Notes under the pieces: model-generated
Database searches by the model: none
The model's input: the letters and a program-made list of their open reading frames with translations, nothing else
Told to the model about the DNA's origin: nothing
Made by a program: the position numbers and the translations under genes
DNA from: PALSA-129 sp050014595
GTDB taxonomy: Bacteria > Acidobacteriota > Terriglobia > Bryobacterales > Bryobacteraceae
Direction of reading: 5' to 3'
DNA length: 64,000 nt
NCBI GenBank assembly: GCA_050014595.1
Contig: JBEKDA010000007.1
Span: 72,553-136,552, forward strand
Shown: piece after piece, positions 54,938-63,738 of the stretch
How positions within the stretch are numbered: position 1 is the first letter of the stretch
Layout: the number at the start of each line of letters is the position of its first letter

Positions 54938-57556
54938 TCATCCACCCAATGTCACTACACCGCCGTCGCCGTCCACGGTGATGTGCTGCCCGCTGCGGAT
55001 ACGGTGCGTGGCCACGCCGGTTCCCAGTACAGCCGGCACGCCGTATTCACGCGCCACAATCGAGCTGTGACTCAGCGGGCCGCCCACATCCGTAACGATG
55101 CCTGACGCCATCGCGAACAGCGGTGTCCACGCGGGCGTTGTGATGTTGGCGACGAGAATATCGCCCGGCTTCATCCGGTCGAACTCTTCAGGACCGTGAA
55201 TCACACAGGCTGGGCCCGCCACCCTCCCTGGGCTGGCGCCAATTCCTCTAATGGTGCTGCTTGCCGCCTGGCTACTGCGCGCGGGCATCCAGCGGCTGAG
55301 GTCAAGGCCGAAGAACCGGGCGTCCCCCTTAACAGGCAACGCGACAGGCGGCGTAACACCATGCTCCCGCCGCCAGGTCTCACGTCGCTCCGCTATCGCG
55401 CGACGATCATCCTCCGCGGGCTGGCCGGCATCGAGTAAGCGCGCTGCCTCCTCCACCTCTTCCCGCTTCAGCCAAAACACGTCGTCGCGTTCCGCGATGG
55501 CGCCCGCCGCAACCATCCGGCGTCCTGCTTCGCGCAAGATGCGGCGCAGTGCCGGCCATCCCAGGCCGACGTCGGCGAGCGTGTCCTCGCGCAGCGGCGC
55601 CCAACGTTGGGCCCAGCGAAGCACGCTCTGGAACAATCGCAGGCGCAGCCCGCTCAGGCGCGCGAGCAACGATTCGGCGGCCTGCTCCCGCGCCGCCGTT
55701 GCCGCCGCCTGCCGCTCGTACGGGTTGCGGCCTTGTCCCGCAACAAAGTATTTGAGCGTTTCGAGCAGCGGCGCCGGGGCCTCGGCGGGGACGCTCTTGG
55801 AGAAATCCAGATCATAGATGACGTGACCGAAATGATTCAGATGTTCCGCGAGGCGTCCCGTGAATCCGCGCCAGCTTTCGCCGCCGGCTATAGGCGCCGA
55901 TTGCGATTCGTATGCTGCCGCAATGTCCTTGCCGCTCGCCCGCGCAAGATATCCGGCGAGTTCGCCTTCGAGCCGCGCCCACATCGCCAGAGCGTAGAGC
56001 GACTTCTCCGCGCGGATCGGCACGCTATCGAAACCCAGCAGGAAAGTCAGTGCGGGCGGGTCGCTCTGGCGCTTGATGAGGCGGTTGTACACGTTTGTAA
56101 AAATGGCTTCGCTCAAATTTGCGGCCGCCAGGACGAGCTGGATGCTCACATAGTAGCGTGCCGCCGCCTCCACGATCTGGTGCGCGCCGGCGAGCAATTC
56201 CAGTGCGGGCGTCGCGGCCAGGTCGCGCCCGGTCCACTCGCTAGCCACGTTCGCATAACGCGGGCGTGCTTCATCGGCCCATCGCGTCCGCGCCGTGCGC
56301 AGCATCCTGACCATCCTCGGTCCCCGCACCGTCAATGTAAAAAGCAACCGCGCCGATTGCCACGCAGTCAACGCCATTTCGTAATAGGCATACTGATGGA
56401 TCGTCAGGAGCGCAAACGAGTCATGCTCGAGCCCCATCGACTGCGCCATCATCTCTTGTGTCGCCTCGTTCCACAGCGGCAAGGCCAGCGTCGCGAACAA
56501 TGGTGAGAGCGGCTCGGGCAGCAATTCGGCCACGCTGCTTCGGAAGTAGCGCCCTCCCTCTCGCGGGACCTTCCATTCGAGCGGCGCGCGCGATTCGGGC
56601 AACGCGGTCACCGGCCGCGCCTGCACAATGAAGATCCGCCCATCGCACATAGCCCATTCAATGTCCATCGGCTGGCCGTAGAGCTGTTCGATCTTCACGC
56701 CGAGTCGTGCCAGTTCCGCGGCCTGTAGGGGCTCCAGCGCGGCTCGTTGGCGCTTGTCGACCGGGACAGGCTCTTCGCGCGTGCCTTCGTGTGATCGCAC
56801 CGTCATGACCTCTTTGCCGGCGATTTCCTGTGATGCAATCGCTCCCGTTTGCTTGTTGATGACAATCGTGTCTGGCGTAACGCGGCCACTGACGATCGCC
56901 TCGCCCAAACCCCATGCCGCGTTGATCATCAGTTCGTCGAGCGCGCCCGTTACCGGATTCGCAGTGAAGACCACGCCTGCGACTTCGGCCGAAACAAGCT
57001 GCTGCACGACGACGGCCATGCTGACGTCTTCCGGCCGGATCCCTTGCCGTTTGCGGTAACCGATCACGCGCCCCGTCCACAGCGACGCCCAGCACCGCTT
57101 GACTGCATGGATCACTTCATCGCCGCCGCGTACGTTGAGGTACGATTCCAGTTGGCCCGCGAACGACATGCCCGGCAAATCCTCCGCCGTGGCCGACGAG
57201 CGAACCGCCACGGGAACATCGACGCCAAGTTCGCCGTACCACCGCCGTATCATCTCGGCGATGTCGCCGGGTATCGTGCCTTGTGCGATGAGCGATTGAA
57301 TTTGCTCCGACGCGCGATCGAGCGCGGCGGGGTCGTTGACCTGTGCCTGTGCCGCAGCGGACAGAATCCTGTCGCCGAGATGGTTCTCATCCACATAGCG
57401 CCGATAGGCGTCGGTGGTGATGTGGAAGCCCGGCGGCACGGGCAGGCCAGCCGCCACCATGCGCGCAAGCGATGCACCCTTGCCGCCCACCCGCTCGAGT
57501 GTCGCCTGGGGGCTATCCAGATTGAGAATGAATGGACTGGCTTGTGGTGAAGTCAT
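54938..57556 (-). CDS. Rifampicin phosphotransferase-like / PEP-synthase-related dikinase
   Basis: This 872-residue protein has an N-terminal ATP-binding domain of the PEP synthase type (about 1-320; GGKGASLARMVAAGLPVPPG, AVRSSATAEDLPGMSFAGQL). A long middle domain follows (about 335-760; SVAELLPEPLSPLFATLAL). The phosphohistidine swivel domain is at the very C-terminus (TDVGGPLSHSSIVAREYGVP, His near residue 832). True PEP synthases have a PEP-binding barrel after the swivel domain; here none follows, and the length and order match rifampicin phosphotransferases. The target of phosphorylation is therefore probably a small molecule or antibiotic, not pyruvate. The start at 57556 has only a weak ribosome site. 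Confidence 0.8.
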   Translation of the reverse strand: MTSPQASPFILNLDSPQATLERVGGKGASLARMVAAGLPVPPGFHITTDAYRRYVDENHLGDRILSAAAQAQVNDPAALDRASEQIQSLIAQGTIPGDIAEMIRRWYGELGVDVPVAVRSSATAEDLPGMSFAGQLESYLNVRGGDEVIHAVKRCWASLWTGRVIGYRKRQGIRPEDVSMAVVVQQLVSAEVAGVVFTANPVTGALDELMINAAWGLGEAIVSGRVTPDTIVINKQTGAIASQEIAGKEVMTVRSHEGTREEPVPVDKRQRAALEPLQAAELARLGVKIEQLYGQPMDIEWAMCDGRIFIVQARPVTALPESRAPLEWKVPREGGRYFRSSVAELLPEPLSPLFATLALPLWNEATQEMMAQSMGLEHDSFALLTIHQYAYYEMALTAWQSARLLFTLTVRGPRMVRMLRTARTRWADEARPRYANVASEWTGRDLAATPALELLAGAHQIVEAAARYYVSIQLVLAAANLSEAIFTNVYNRLIKRQSDPPALTFLLGFDSVPIRAEKSLYALAMWARLEGELAGYLARASGKDIAAAYESQSAPIAGGESWRGFTGRLAEHLNHFGHVIYDLDFSKSVPAEAPAPLLETLKYFVAGQGRNPYERQAAATAAREQAAESLLARLSGLRLRLFQSVLRWAQRWAPLREDTLADVGLGWPALRRILREAGRRMVAAGAIAERDDVFWLKREEVEEAARLLDAGQPAEDDRRAIAERRETWRREHGVTPPVALPVKGDARFFGLDLSRWMPARSSQAASSTIRGIGASPGRVAGPACVIHGPEEFDRMKPGDILVANITTPAWTPLFAMASGIVTDVGGPLSHSSIVAREYGVPAVLGTGVATHRIRSGQHITVDGDGGVVTLGG

Positions 57557-57669
57557 CTTTGGTTTCGGTCCTTTCCAAAGCCCGCCTCCCGTGCGCAACT
57601 GATCTCCCGCACTCGATTCTGCCACAGTACACCATGGCCTAACCTCGGTGCCGTGATATTCGCAACTTT

Positions 57670-57846
57670 GTTGACGTTACGCGCCATGCGTGGTGGTGTC
57701 ACCAGTTTCCGATCGTCGATGGGGGCGAGTCCGCCAAGAGCCTGAACCCCCCTGGCATGGCGCGGTTGCTTGCGATGGTCGACGCTGGCGCAGTACAAAC
57801 GGTCATCATCGCCAAGCTGGACCGGCTAGCACCTCGTCGGTCGTAA
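57670..57846 (+). pseudogene. Serine recombinase (resolvase/invertase) N-terminal fragment
   Basis: The frame reads FVDVTRHAWWCHQFPIVDGG and then GESAKSLNPPGMARLLAMVD and AGAVQTVIIAKLDRLAP before a TAA at 57844-57846. The segment from GESAKS to AKLDRL matches the middle of the resolvase catalytic domain, including the AxxDRL motif. The N-terminal YxRVSxxxQ region and everything after DRL are gone, so this is a fragment of a mobile element or phage gene. Confidence 0.6.
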
Positions 57847-58011
57847 CCAGGCGGGTTTCCCCAAGCGCCTCCCGAGCGCGAATTACCTGCGTGCGGCACT
57901 GATCGTGTGGATGAAGTACTGCGCCCCAGTAGAGGGTGTCTGCGAAGGCCAGCCTCACTTCTTTTTCGGTGCGCCGCGGAGGTAGTGGTCCCAGCGTAGG
58001 AGTACGTCAGG

Positions 58012-58131
58012 CAGAGCCGCGAACGTAAGAGAGGGTTTGGCGTCAGTCCGTGGTTTTACCTGGATCGTCTTCGTCTGCTACGCGAACTTTAGTCTGGCGC
58101 CTGCAACCGCTCTCTTACGTTCGCGGCTCTG
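58012..58131. repeat. Long inverted repeat, perfect 22-nt arms
   Basis: The arms 58012-58033 and 58110-58131 are exact reverse complements around a 76-nt loop. The outer sequence CAGAGCCGCGA is shared with the element at 42695-42774, so both belong to one family of non-coding hairpin elements. Confidence 0.85.
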
Positions 58132-58190
58132 ATTGGGGTCCACGCCGTTCCACTGCTATGGCGCACGGCCGATTCGATCGGTCCGAAAGA

Positions 58191-58655
58191 CTACTCCCAA
58201 GCGATGCCCTCTTCCTCGCACCACTCGCGCGCGATCTCCCTCAGGGCTTCGTCGCGGAATTCAAACCACTTCGATTCAATGCCACGCCGCCGAACGGTGT
58301 CCTTGAAATACCGGAATGCCCCGGCGCCGTGAATGGCGTTCAGGAGTTCCTGACCGATCTTCTCGGACTCCAAGGAATCCGCGAAATCCCGCATGATCTC
58401 CCATTCGTGGACGTCATACTTCGTGGGCAGCCGCTTGAACCGGTCCGTCGAGACGATTCGCTTGGCAATCTCCCATTCCGGCATTTGCCAATCAGGAAGG
58501 TCCGGTTCCTCGTCGTCGGATTCCTCTGCCTCGTTCGACAGATCCTTGGAGACGGTTTCCACCTTGCCACTGTCGAGATCCAGGTAGGACAAGTGCTCGT
58601 CAAACTGCATCTCCAGCGCGTCGACGATATCCTTGAGCTGAACAGTCACAGCCAT
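58191..58655 (-). CDS. UPF0158 family protein
   Basis: This 154-residue acidic protein begins MAVTVQLKDIVDALEMQFDE and contains HLSYLDLDSGKVETVSKDLS, an acidic linker, IVSTDRFKRLPTKYDVHEWE and ALREIAREWCEEEGIAWE. The pattern (DALE, YLDLDSG, WEIMRDF, FKDTVRR, EWCEE) is that of UPF0158. Function is unknown. It stands alone, next to the repeat-rich region. Confidence 0.85.
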   Translation of the reverse strand: MAVTVQLKDIVDALEMQFDEHLSYLDLDSGKVETVSKDLSNEAEESDDEEPDLPDWQMPEWEIAKRIVSTDRFKRLPTKYDVHEWEIMRDFADSLESEKIGQELLNAIHGAGAFRYFKDTVRRRGIESKWFEFRDEALREIAREWCEEEGIAWE

Positions 58656-58976
58656 GGCTTTCTAGAACATCATACCGCCACAAGCCCGGCCGGGCCAAAG
58701 ACAGAGCCCTTTGCTAGTGCTGCCGAAGTTTTGCCGGTTTTGTGGGACAGGCAATCTTGCCTGCAGCCGCTTTTCAGGCGGCTCTTCTCTCGATCAGGAG
58801 TCTTGGCACTCGGCAAACGCCGGCTGAAAGCCGGCGGCACTCGCAAGCTACCAAGTTCAACCAACAACCTCCTTGGGTGGGTCCTTCCCCCACTGGTGAT
58901 CCACGCCTTTGAGGCGCACTGAGAAATGCGGGTTGCGGCATGCCGGGCGGGGCCCTGCGCTACAATAGCCGTTCGC
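58656..58976. other. 321-nt gap with repeats and a weak promoter
   Basis: The gap holds the REP-like palindrome at 58748-58763 and GCCGGCT-GAA-AGCCGGC at 58819-58835. TACAAT at 58961-58966 may be a -10 element for the next gene; it lies only 10 nt before the ATG, which would give a leaderless mRNA. No gene is seen. Confidence 0.5.
58748..58763. repeat. REP-like palindrome CAGGCAA-TC-TTGCCTG
   Basis: A perfect 7-bp stem with a 2-nt loop is followed by AGCCGC-TTTTCA-GGCGGCT-type symmetry. It is the same family as 49984 and 59488. Confidence 0.8.
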
Positions 58977-59480
58977 ATGCAGGTACTCCAGGCGGGTCAA
59001 CATAAACTGATCTATCTCGAACTCGAACCGGAGACGGTGGCGAGCATCGCCCGCCAAGCCGGGTTCGAGGCGCGGACCCGCGAAAGCCAGCGCGGCATCC
59101 AACTGGATCTGACGGCGCGCGAGCGCGAATCGCCCCTATTGCTGTTCGACGCCGCCGATCCGGCGAATCTGGGCTGGTTCTCGCGCTGCCAGTTCTACGT
59201 GGACGGCCGCTCCGGGGCGGTGATGCAGACACCCATGACGCTGGCCAACAAGAAAGACCGCGCCGGCAAGGCCCAGCGCCACGCGGTACGCCTTTCGATC
59301 AACAAGGAACTACCCGCCAGTTTCCGTCTGCCCGGCCGCCAGCCTCTTACCGAACAAGTGTTCTACCACCTGCTGTTCAACTTCCTGGCCGCCTTGACCC
59401 AGACCGGCGTAGCCGTCTGCGGCGTGGGGGCGGTCGAACCCTTGGCCGGCCGCACCGAAAGCGTCGGCACGCGCAATTAA
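58977..59480 (+). CDS. Hypothetical protein
   Basis: This 167-residue protein begins MQVLQAGQHKLIYLELEPET and has an alternating alpha/beta pattern (LLLFDAADPANLGWFSRCQF; QHKLIYLELE) with a more hydrophobic C-terminal helix (VFYHLLFNFLAALTQTGVAV). No signal peptide is seen. The ATG at 58977 has no ribosome site, but a TACAAT box 10 nt upstream hints at a leaderless start. I do not recognise the family. Confidence 0.6.
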   Translation: MQVLQAGQHKLIYLELEPETVASIARQAGFEARTRESQRGIQLDLTARERESPLLLFDAADPANLGWFSRCQFYVDGRSGAVMQTPMTLANKKDRAGKAQRHAVRLSINKELPASFRLPGRQPLTEQVFYHLLFNFLAALTQTGVAVCGVGAVEPLAGRTESVGTRN

Positions 59481-59485
59481 GGTAG

Positions 59486-59503
59486 GGCGGGCAATCTTGC
59501 CCG
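59486..59503. repeat. REP-like palindrome GCGGGCAA-TC-TTGCCCGC
   Basis: This is the same 8-bp stem and 2-nt loop as the copy at 49984-50001, here 5 nt after the stop of the hypothetical gene and in the convergent gap with the permease gene. A terminator-like role is possible but there is no U run. Confidence 0.8.
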
Positions 59504-59557
59504 CAGCCGGCTTTCAGCATCCGGCGCCTCAAGCCTGCCAAATCCTTGTGAAATCGC

Positions 59558-60976
59558 TTATCGCCTCGCCCCCGAAGCCCCGCCGCGCGGATAGACCCAC
59601 CAACCGGCGGCATTAATCAGCGCCACCGCGCCGCCCACTTTGACGCCGAACAGCACCGGGCGGGCCACGTCGAGGATCGGCACGACGTCGAGCGCCACGG
59701 CCAGCACCGTGACGGCGGCGGCCGCGCAGACGGCCAAACGAAGCCACCACGGAGCGCGTTCTCGCTCACCCCACTGGCCGCGGACCACCACCGCGAACAT
59801 GGCCACGTAGTACATGCCGCAGCAGGCCATACCCGCGCCGACCAGGATCTGGTTGGCTTCCTGCTCGCCCACCTGGACCAGGCTCACCGCGCCCAACACC
59901 ACGCAGGCGGCCACCGCGAGTCCGAGGGAGTTTACGGGCGTGCGAAAGCGGGGATGCAATTCGCTGAAGCGGGCCGGGAGCAGGCCATCCCAACCGGCTA
60001 CCATGGGCAGGCGCGAGACCTGCGCAAGGCATGCCACGGTCTGTGTGAAATAAGCGAACAGCAGCGCCAGGATGGCGGCGGCGGAGAGCGCGGCCACCAG
60101 CGAGGAGGACGCGAGCGAAGCGCCCAGGATCTGCGGGATGGGAGCGATGAGGTCGATGCGGTCCCGCGGCGTGTAGGCCAGCAGGGAGCAGGTGCCCAGG
60201 ATGTAGAGCACCGCGATGCCCGGGCCGGCGATCGAGACCGAGCGCGCGATGTTGCGCTCCGGCGTGTGGCACTCGCCGGCGAAGACGGCCACCTGTTCGA
60301 AGCCGCTGAGGGCGTTGAAGGCGATCTTGCTGAACAGATTGACGGTGATGAGCGACAGCACCGGCCAGGCCGGCGCGAAGACCGGCTGAGGAGTGGCTTG
60401 GCCGCGCACCAGGCGCAACACCAGCAGGCCGATGATGAGCAAATAGAGCGCCATCACCAGAGCCCCACCCGCGCTGGTGACCCAACGCGCCAGATGCAGC
60501 CCGCGGTAATTCACCAGATAGACCAACGCGAAGAAGACCAGGCTGCAGGCCAGAATCACCGGCTTCGATGAACTCATCCAGGCGGCCCGCGGCCCGGCGA
60601 TATAAGAAAGGCTGTTGGCCACCACCGAACCGCTGGCCGCGTAGATCAAAACCAGAAAAAACGAATAATTCCAACCGGCCAGAAAACCGGCGAAGGGCGA
60701 AATCCCGAGCTTGACCCATTGATAGACGCCGCCTTCGAGCGGCAGCCGGCGGCTGAGGAAGGTGACCGTGGCGGCGAGCGGAAAGTAGAAGAGCAGAATG
60801 GCGAGCAGCCAGAGCGCGAAGTGCGCGCCGCCGAGCCGGGCGGCGTAGCCGGTCCAGGGCAGCCCCACGATCAGGAGGATCTGGAGGAAGACGAGGTCGG
60901 TGAGACGGAGTTCGCGGGTAAGAGAAGCGGACCGCGCCTGGGTGCGCGCGATTTCATTCTGGTCGCGGGAGGCCAT
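59558..60976 (-). CDS. APC-family amino acid permease
   Basis: This 472-residue protein has about 12 membrane helices and typical APC signatures: LTDLVFLQILLIVGLPWTGY at the first helix, LSRRLPLEGGVYQWVKLGIS near residue 75, NLFSKIAFNALSGFEQVAVF near residue 215, and GECHTPERNIARSVSIAGPG near residue 235. It carries an amino acid or related amine across the inner membrane with protons or by exchange; the substrate is not predictable. The ATG at 60976 precedes the first helix. It stands alone on this strand between the hypothetical gene and the pseudogene. Confidence 0.88.
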   Translation of the reverse strand: MASRDQNEIARTQARSASLTRELRLTDLVFLQILLIVGLPWTGYAARLGGAHFALWLLAILLFYFPLAATVTFLSRRLPLEGGVYQWVKLGISPFAGFLAGWNYSFFLVLIYAASGSVVANSLSYIAGPRAAWMSSSKPVILACSLVFFALVYLVNYRGLHLARWVTSAGGALVMALYLLIIGLLVLRLVRGQATPQPVFAPAWPVLSLITVNLFSKIAFNALSGFEQVAVFAGECHTPERNIARSVSIAGPGIAVLYILGTCSLLAYTPRDRIDLIAPIPQILGASLASSSLVAALSAAAILALLFAYFTQTVACLAQVSRLPMVAGWDGLLPARFSELHPRFRTPVNSLGLAVAACVVLGAVSLVQVGEQEANQILVGAGMACCGMYYVAMFAVVVRGQWGERERAPWWLRLAVCAAAAVTVLAVALDVVPILDVARPVLFGVKVGGAVALINAAGWWVYPRGGASGARR

Positions 60977-61041
60977 GAATCAAGAGAGAGGGTAGCATGA
61001 GCCGCGCGCCGGCGATGGGAGCGCCGCGCCCCGTCGCCGTT

Positions 61042-62258
61042 TTACGGATGGGCGGATCGCGGGTCAAGCTGCGTCTTCCAGACCGCCTTGAAACCCGGCG
61101 GCAGAGAAAAATGCGCGCCGCGCACGAAAAACGTTCCCACGCCGGGCACCTCTTGCGTCCAGACCCGCACGTGGTCGATCTTGGACGACTTGTTCATGCC
61201 CCACTGGAACCGCTCCGCGCTGGTAGAGACGAGTATCATATCAACGCCCTCGGGGCGATCGACATCCTGAAGTTCCGAGTAGAACCGCAGGCTCGCGGAG
61301 GGCGTTTCGATCCGCGTGAATTCCAGAGCCAGGATGAAGTAATCGCCGGCGTCGGAATAGCGCTCCAGGCGGCGGATGCGGCCTTTGACGAGCGCGCCCT
61401 CGGGGACCAGAACCTTCCCTTTTTGCATTACGCCGGCTGCCACCTTGCCTTCGATGAGTCAGCCGACGGGGGCGTGGTCGTCCAGTGGAGCGCTCAAGGC
61501 GACCGTGATGCGGAGTCCTAGCGGCAGGGTGCCTTCGGTGTGGAATCCCTGGCAGTGAGTGAATTCGATGTGGTTCCATTTCTCTTCGCCATTCACCTGT
61601 ATGGTCCGCAGATCGGCGGCCTGCGGCAGCAGGACGTCGCGGTCGCCGATGCGCACGCGATCGTAGTAGATGGTGGTGAAAATATCGGCGTAGAGCAGAT
61701 CGGGCGGAATTTCATCGGCGTGATACTCCAGCCGGCGAAGATCGTACGTTTCGAGATCGGCCCAGAACGAGCCCCGCATGCCCACCACGCCGGAAGCGCC
61801 AGCGTTATGGACCAGGAGAGCGCCCACCACGTGCGGAACGAAGAAATCGTAGCGGGCTTCGCGGCGGCCCGCGGTGGACTCGTCGCCGTGGTACCTGATG
61901 GTAGATACGTTATTCAGGAAGATGATTTTCAGGCCCAGCGCGAAGAGGCCGTTGCCCATCATGCCGCTGGCCAGTAAAGCGGACGGATCGGTTTCCCAGC
62001 GCGCATCGCCGGGAGCGCGAATAACTCTTCGCCGCCGCTAAACAAAATCTGCAGAACTACGCGGTCTACGGGTTTGAGATCTTTACCGGCCGGCTTCCAG
62101 GAGCGGTCCACGGTTTCGGCACACGTGCAGTCCGGCATTTGATCGAGCGCTTGCCCCACGCGGGCGCGGATGCGCGACAGCGCGAGGACCCCGGGCGGAA
62201 GATCCTGCGCGGGCAAGCAGAAGACCGCGAGAAAGAGTAGAGCGGGCACCCGGCGCAT
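61042..62258 (-). pseudogene. Secreted acidobacterial protein gene broken by a frameshift and a stop
   Basis: The minus strand encodes a signal peptide (MRRVPALLFLAVFCLPAQDL) and then ARVGQALDQMPDCTCAETVD up to GEELFALP. Near 62006-62014 the sense shifts frame: the family continuation DARWETDPSALLASGMMGNG, YDFFVPHVVGALLVHNAG and FWADLETYDLRRLEYHADE is in another frame. That frame meets an in-frame TGA at 61459-61461, after which the same protein goes on as IEGKVAAGVMQKGKVLVPEG and ends at 61042. One single-base shift and one nonsense codon separate three well-conserved pieces. A sequencing error for the shift cannot be excluded. Confidence 0.75.
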
Positions 62259-62278
62259 GACAGCCTGCGCCCATGCTA

Positions 62279-63082
62279 TCACGTCAGTTCTACCGGCCTT
62301 CGCAAGACCATCCTTCGCAGATAGAACGTCGCCAGCACCAGGCACACCACCACCGCGAGAATCGACGCCTCCGGCCCAAACGCTCCGCCCGTGAGGATTG
62401 CCGGGCCCTGCAGTTGGCCGCCGATCCACCCGCCGGCGCCCGCGTGCCCCGAAACTTCCATTCCAAAGACTGGTCCTTCCGTGAAGTTCCAGCCGGCGTG
62501 GATCCCGATCGGCAACCAAAGCGACCCGCTGGCGGCGTAGGCCGCGCCCAACAGGATGCCCGCCTCGATGGCGACCGCCAGGGAGCTCGCCCAAGTGGCT
62601 CCCGGGTTGCTGATGTGCGCCAGGCCGAACAATGCCGAAGTGGCACCGAGTGCGGTCCAGTTGCCTCCCAATCCGGCAACCAGGCGGAACAAAAAGCCGC
62701 GAAAGATGACCTCCTCGAACACCGCGCCCGCCAGTGCCGAGAGCAGGGCCAGGGCCAGCGGCTGCCAGTGACCCCATCCCGCCGGCCGATACACTCCGGC
62801 CAGCCACAGGACTGTCATCACTGAAGAGAACAGGACGATGCCCAACACCAGCCCGGTGCCAATTCCGCGCACGCAATCAGCCGCGCGCAACTCCACGGCT
62901 CGCCGCCCTTCAATCCAACGCGCGCCGGCGACGTATGCCACTAGAAGCACGACGGTCGCCAGCAGCGCTGCGGCAGCGCCCGGCAAAGGCCGCTGCAACA
63001 GGACTTGAACGCCGATGCCCAGCCCGCAAACAACCACAAGGTTCCCCAGGCCGCGCAGGAAAGAAGTGAGTCGCTCTCGCAT
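62279..63082 (-). CDS. CPBP family intramembrane metalloprotease
   Basis: This 267-residue protein has seven to eight membrane helices and the three CPBP motifs: FEEVIFRGFLFRLV near residue 123 (EExxxR), LFGLAHISNPG near residue 158 (FxxxH) and GIHAGWNFTEG near residue 200 (HxxxN). These form the zinc-binding active site of Rce1/CAAX-type proteases. Bacterial members are often linked to bacteriocin self-immunity or envelope processing; the substrate is unknown. The ATG at 63082 begins the first cytosolic stretch. The 20-nt gap to the pseudogene downstream suggests a former operon. Confidence 0.85.
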   Translation of the reverse strand: MRERLTSFLRGLGNLVVVCGLGIGVQVLLQRPLPGAAAALLATVVLLVAYVAGARWIEGRRAVELRAADCVRGIGTGLVLGIVLFSSVMTVLWLAGVYRPAGWGHWQPLALALLSALAGAVFEEVIFRGFLFRLVAGLGGNWTALGATSALFGLAHISNPGATWASSLAVAIEAGILLGAAYAASGSLWLPIGIHAGWNFTEGPVFGMEVSGHAGAGGWIGGQLQGPAILTGGAFGPEASILAVVVCLVLATFYLRRMVLRRPVELT

Positions 63083-63152
63083 CGCTAGAATCGCCGCTCG
63101 ATTGTAACAGGTGGCAAAGGCGGTGCCGCCTACGATCCGTGATTTTTCGGTT

Positions 63153-63172
63153 GGCAGGCGAAAGCGCCTGCC
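63153..63172. repeat. REP-like palindrome GGCAGGCG-AAAG-CGCCTGCC
   Basis: A perfect 8-bp stem with a 4-nt loop. It is the same stem as the copy at 11125-11144, in opposite orientation (loop AAAG versus CTTT). Confidence 0.8.
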
Positions 63173-63543
63173 CCACAAAAACGCAGGCCCTTGCGCACCA
63201 AAGTGGGACATCCATGATAAGGACTTGTCAAGGGAAAACACACCTCTCCCTGTATTTATTGGAAGGGTTTCCTGAGACGCACCTGCCGATGGGACTACGG
63301 TCGCTTTGATTCGCCGATTTGGATCCGTTACGGATTGGGCCAACGCCTCAGCGTGACCAGACATCCATTTGCGGGAACAGCGTAACGCCGTCGCCGATGA
63401 TTGAGTTTGGGTAGACCGGCCGACCTCGAAACAGACGATGTGGCCCATGAGGAGAGAAACCTCCCTGTGGCAGTCCCCTTTTCGGCGAGGACCGGCCGGT
63501 GGATCGCTGGCAAATCGTTGCGTCGCCGCACACAGTAGGCCGT

Positions 63544-63709
63544 GGTTGTTTTCCCGCCGGAGCCGCCCGTCGTATTTGTTCCTCCGGCGGAACGGCCCGC
63601 AGCAGTCAAGGGCGCGCCGGTTTTTGGCGCGGCGAAGCGAACCCTTGACGGCGAGGACCGTTCTGGCATCGGGTTCCTCAAGACGGGCGGCTCTGGTGGG
63701 AAAACAACC
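63544..63709. repeat. MITE-like element with 28-nt inverted repeats
   Basis: The arms 63544-63571 and 63682-63709 match at 26 of 28 positions (outer sequence GGTTGTTTTCCC). Inside, GTCAAGGG near 63607 and CCCTTGAC near 63642 continue the symmetry, so the whole 166 bp can fold into one long imperfect hairpin. No coding capacity is apparent. Confidence 0.7.
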
Positions 63710-63738
63710 TTTCCCGCTGGTGAGCTCAGAGCGTTTTC

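Larger units (their letters stand above)
57557..58190. other. 634-nt gap with recombinase remnant and a long inverted repeat
   Basis: No intact gene is seen. The gap holds a serine recombinase fragment (57670-57846) and the 120-bp inverted repeat at 58012-58131. Between them the sequence resembles coding DNA in short pieces but no frame is sustained. Confidence 0.6.
63083..63738. other. 656-nt gap with repeats, no gene seen
   Basis: The gap holds the REP-like palindrome at 63153-63172 and the MITE-like inverted repeat at 63544-63709. Frames here are open by chance on both strands, but none has a ribosome site or recognisable protein. Confidence 0.6.

Noticed and set aside
61459..61461. TGA read as selenocysteine in the 61042-62258 gene
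   Set aside because: No reason for a redox residue at this position, no SECIS-like hairpin seen, and the gene also has a frameshift, so decay is simpler.
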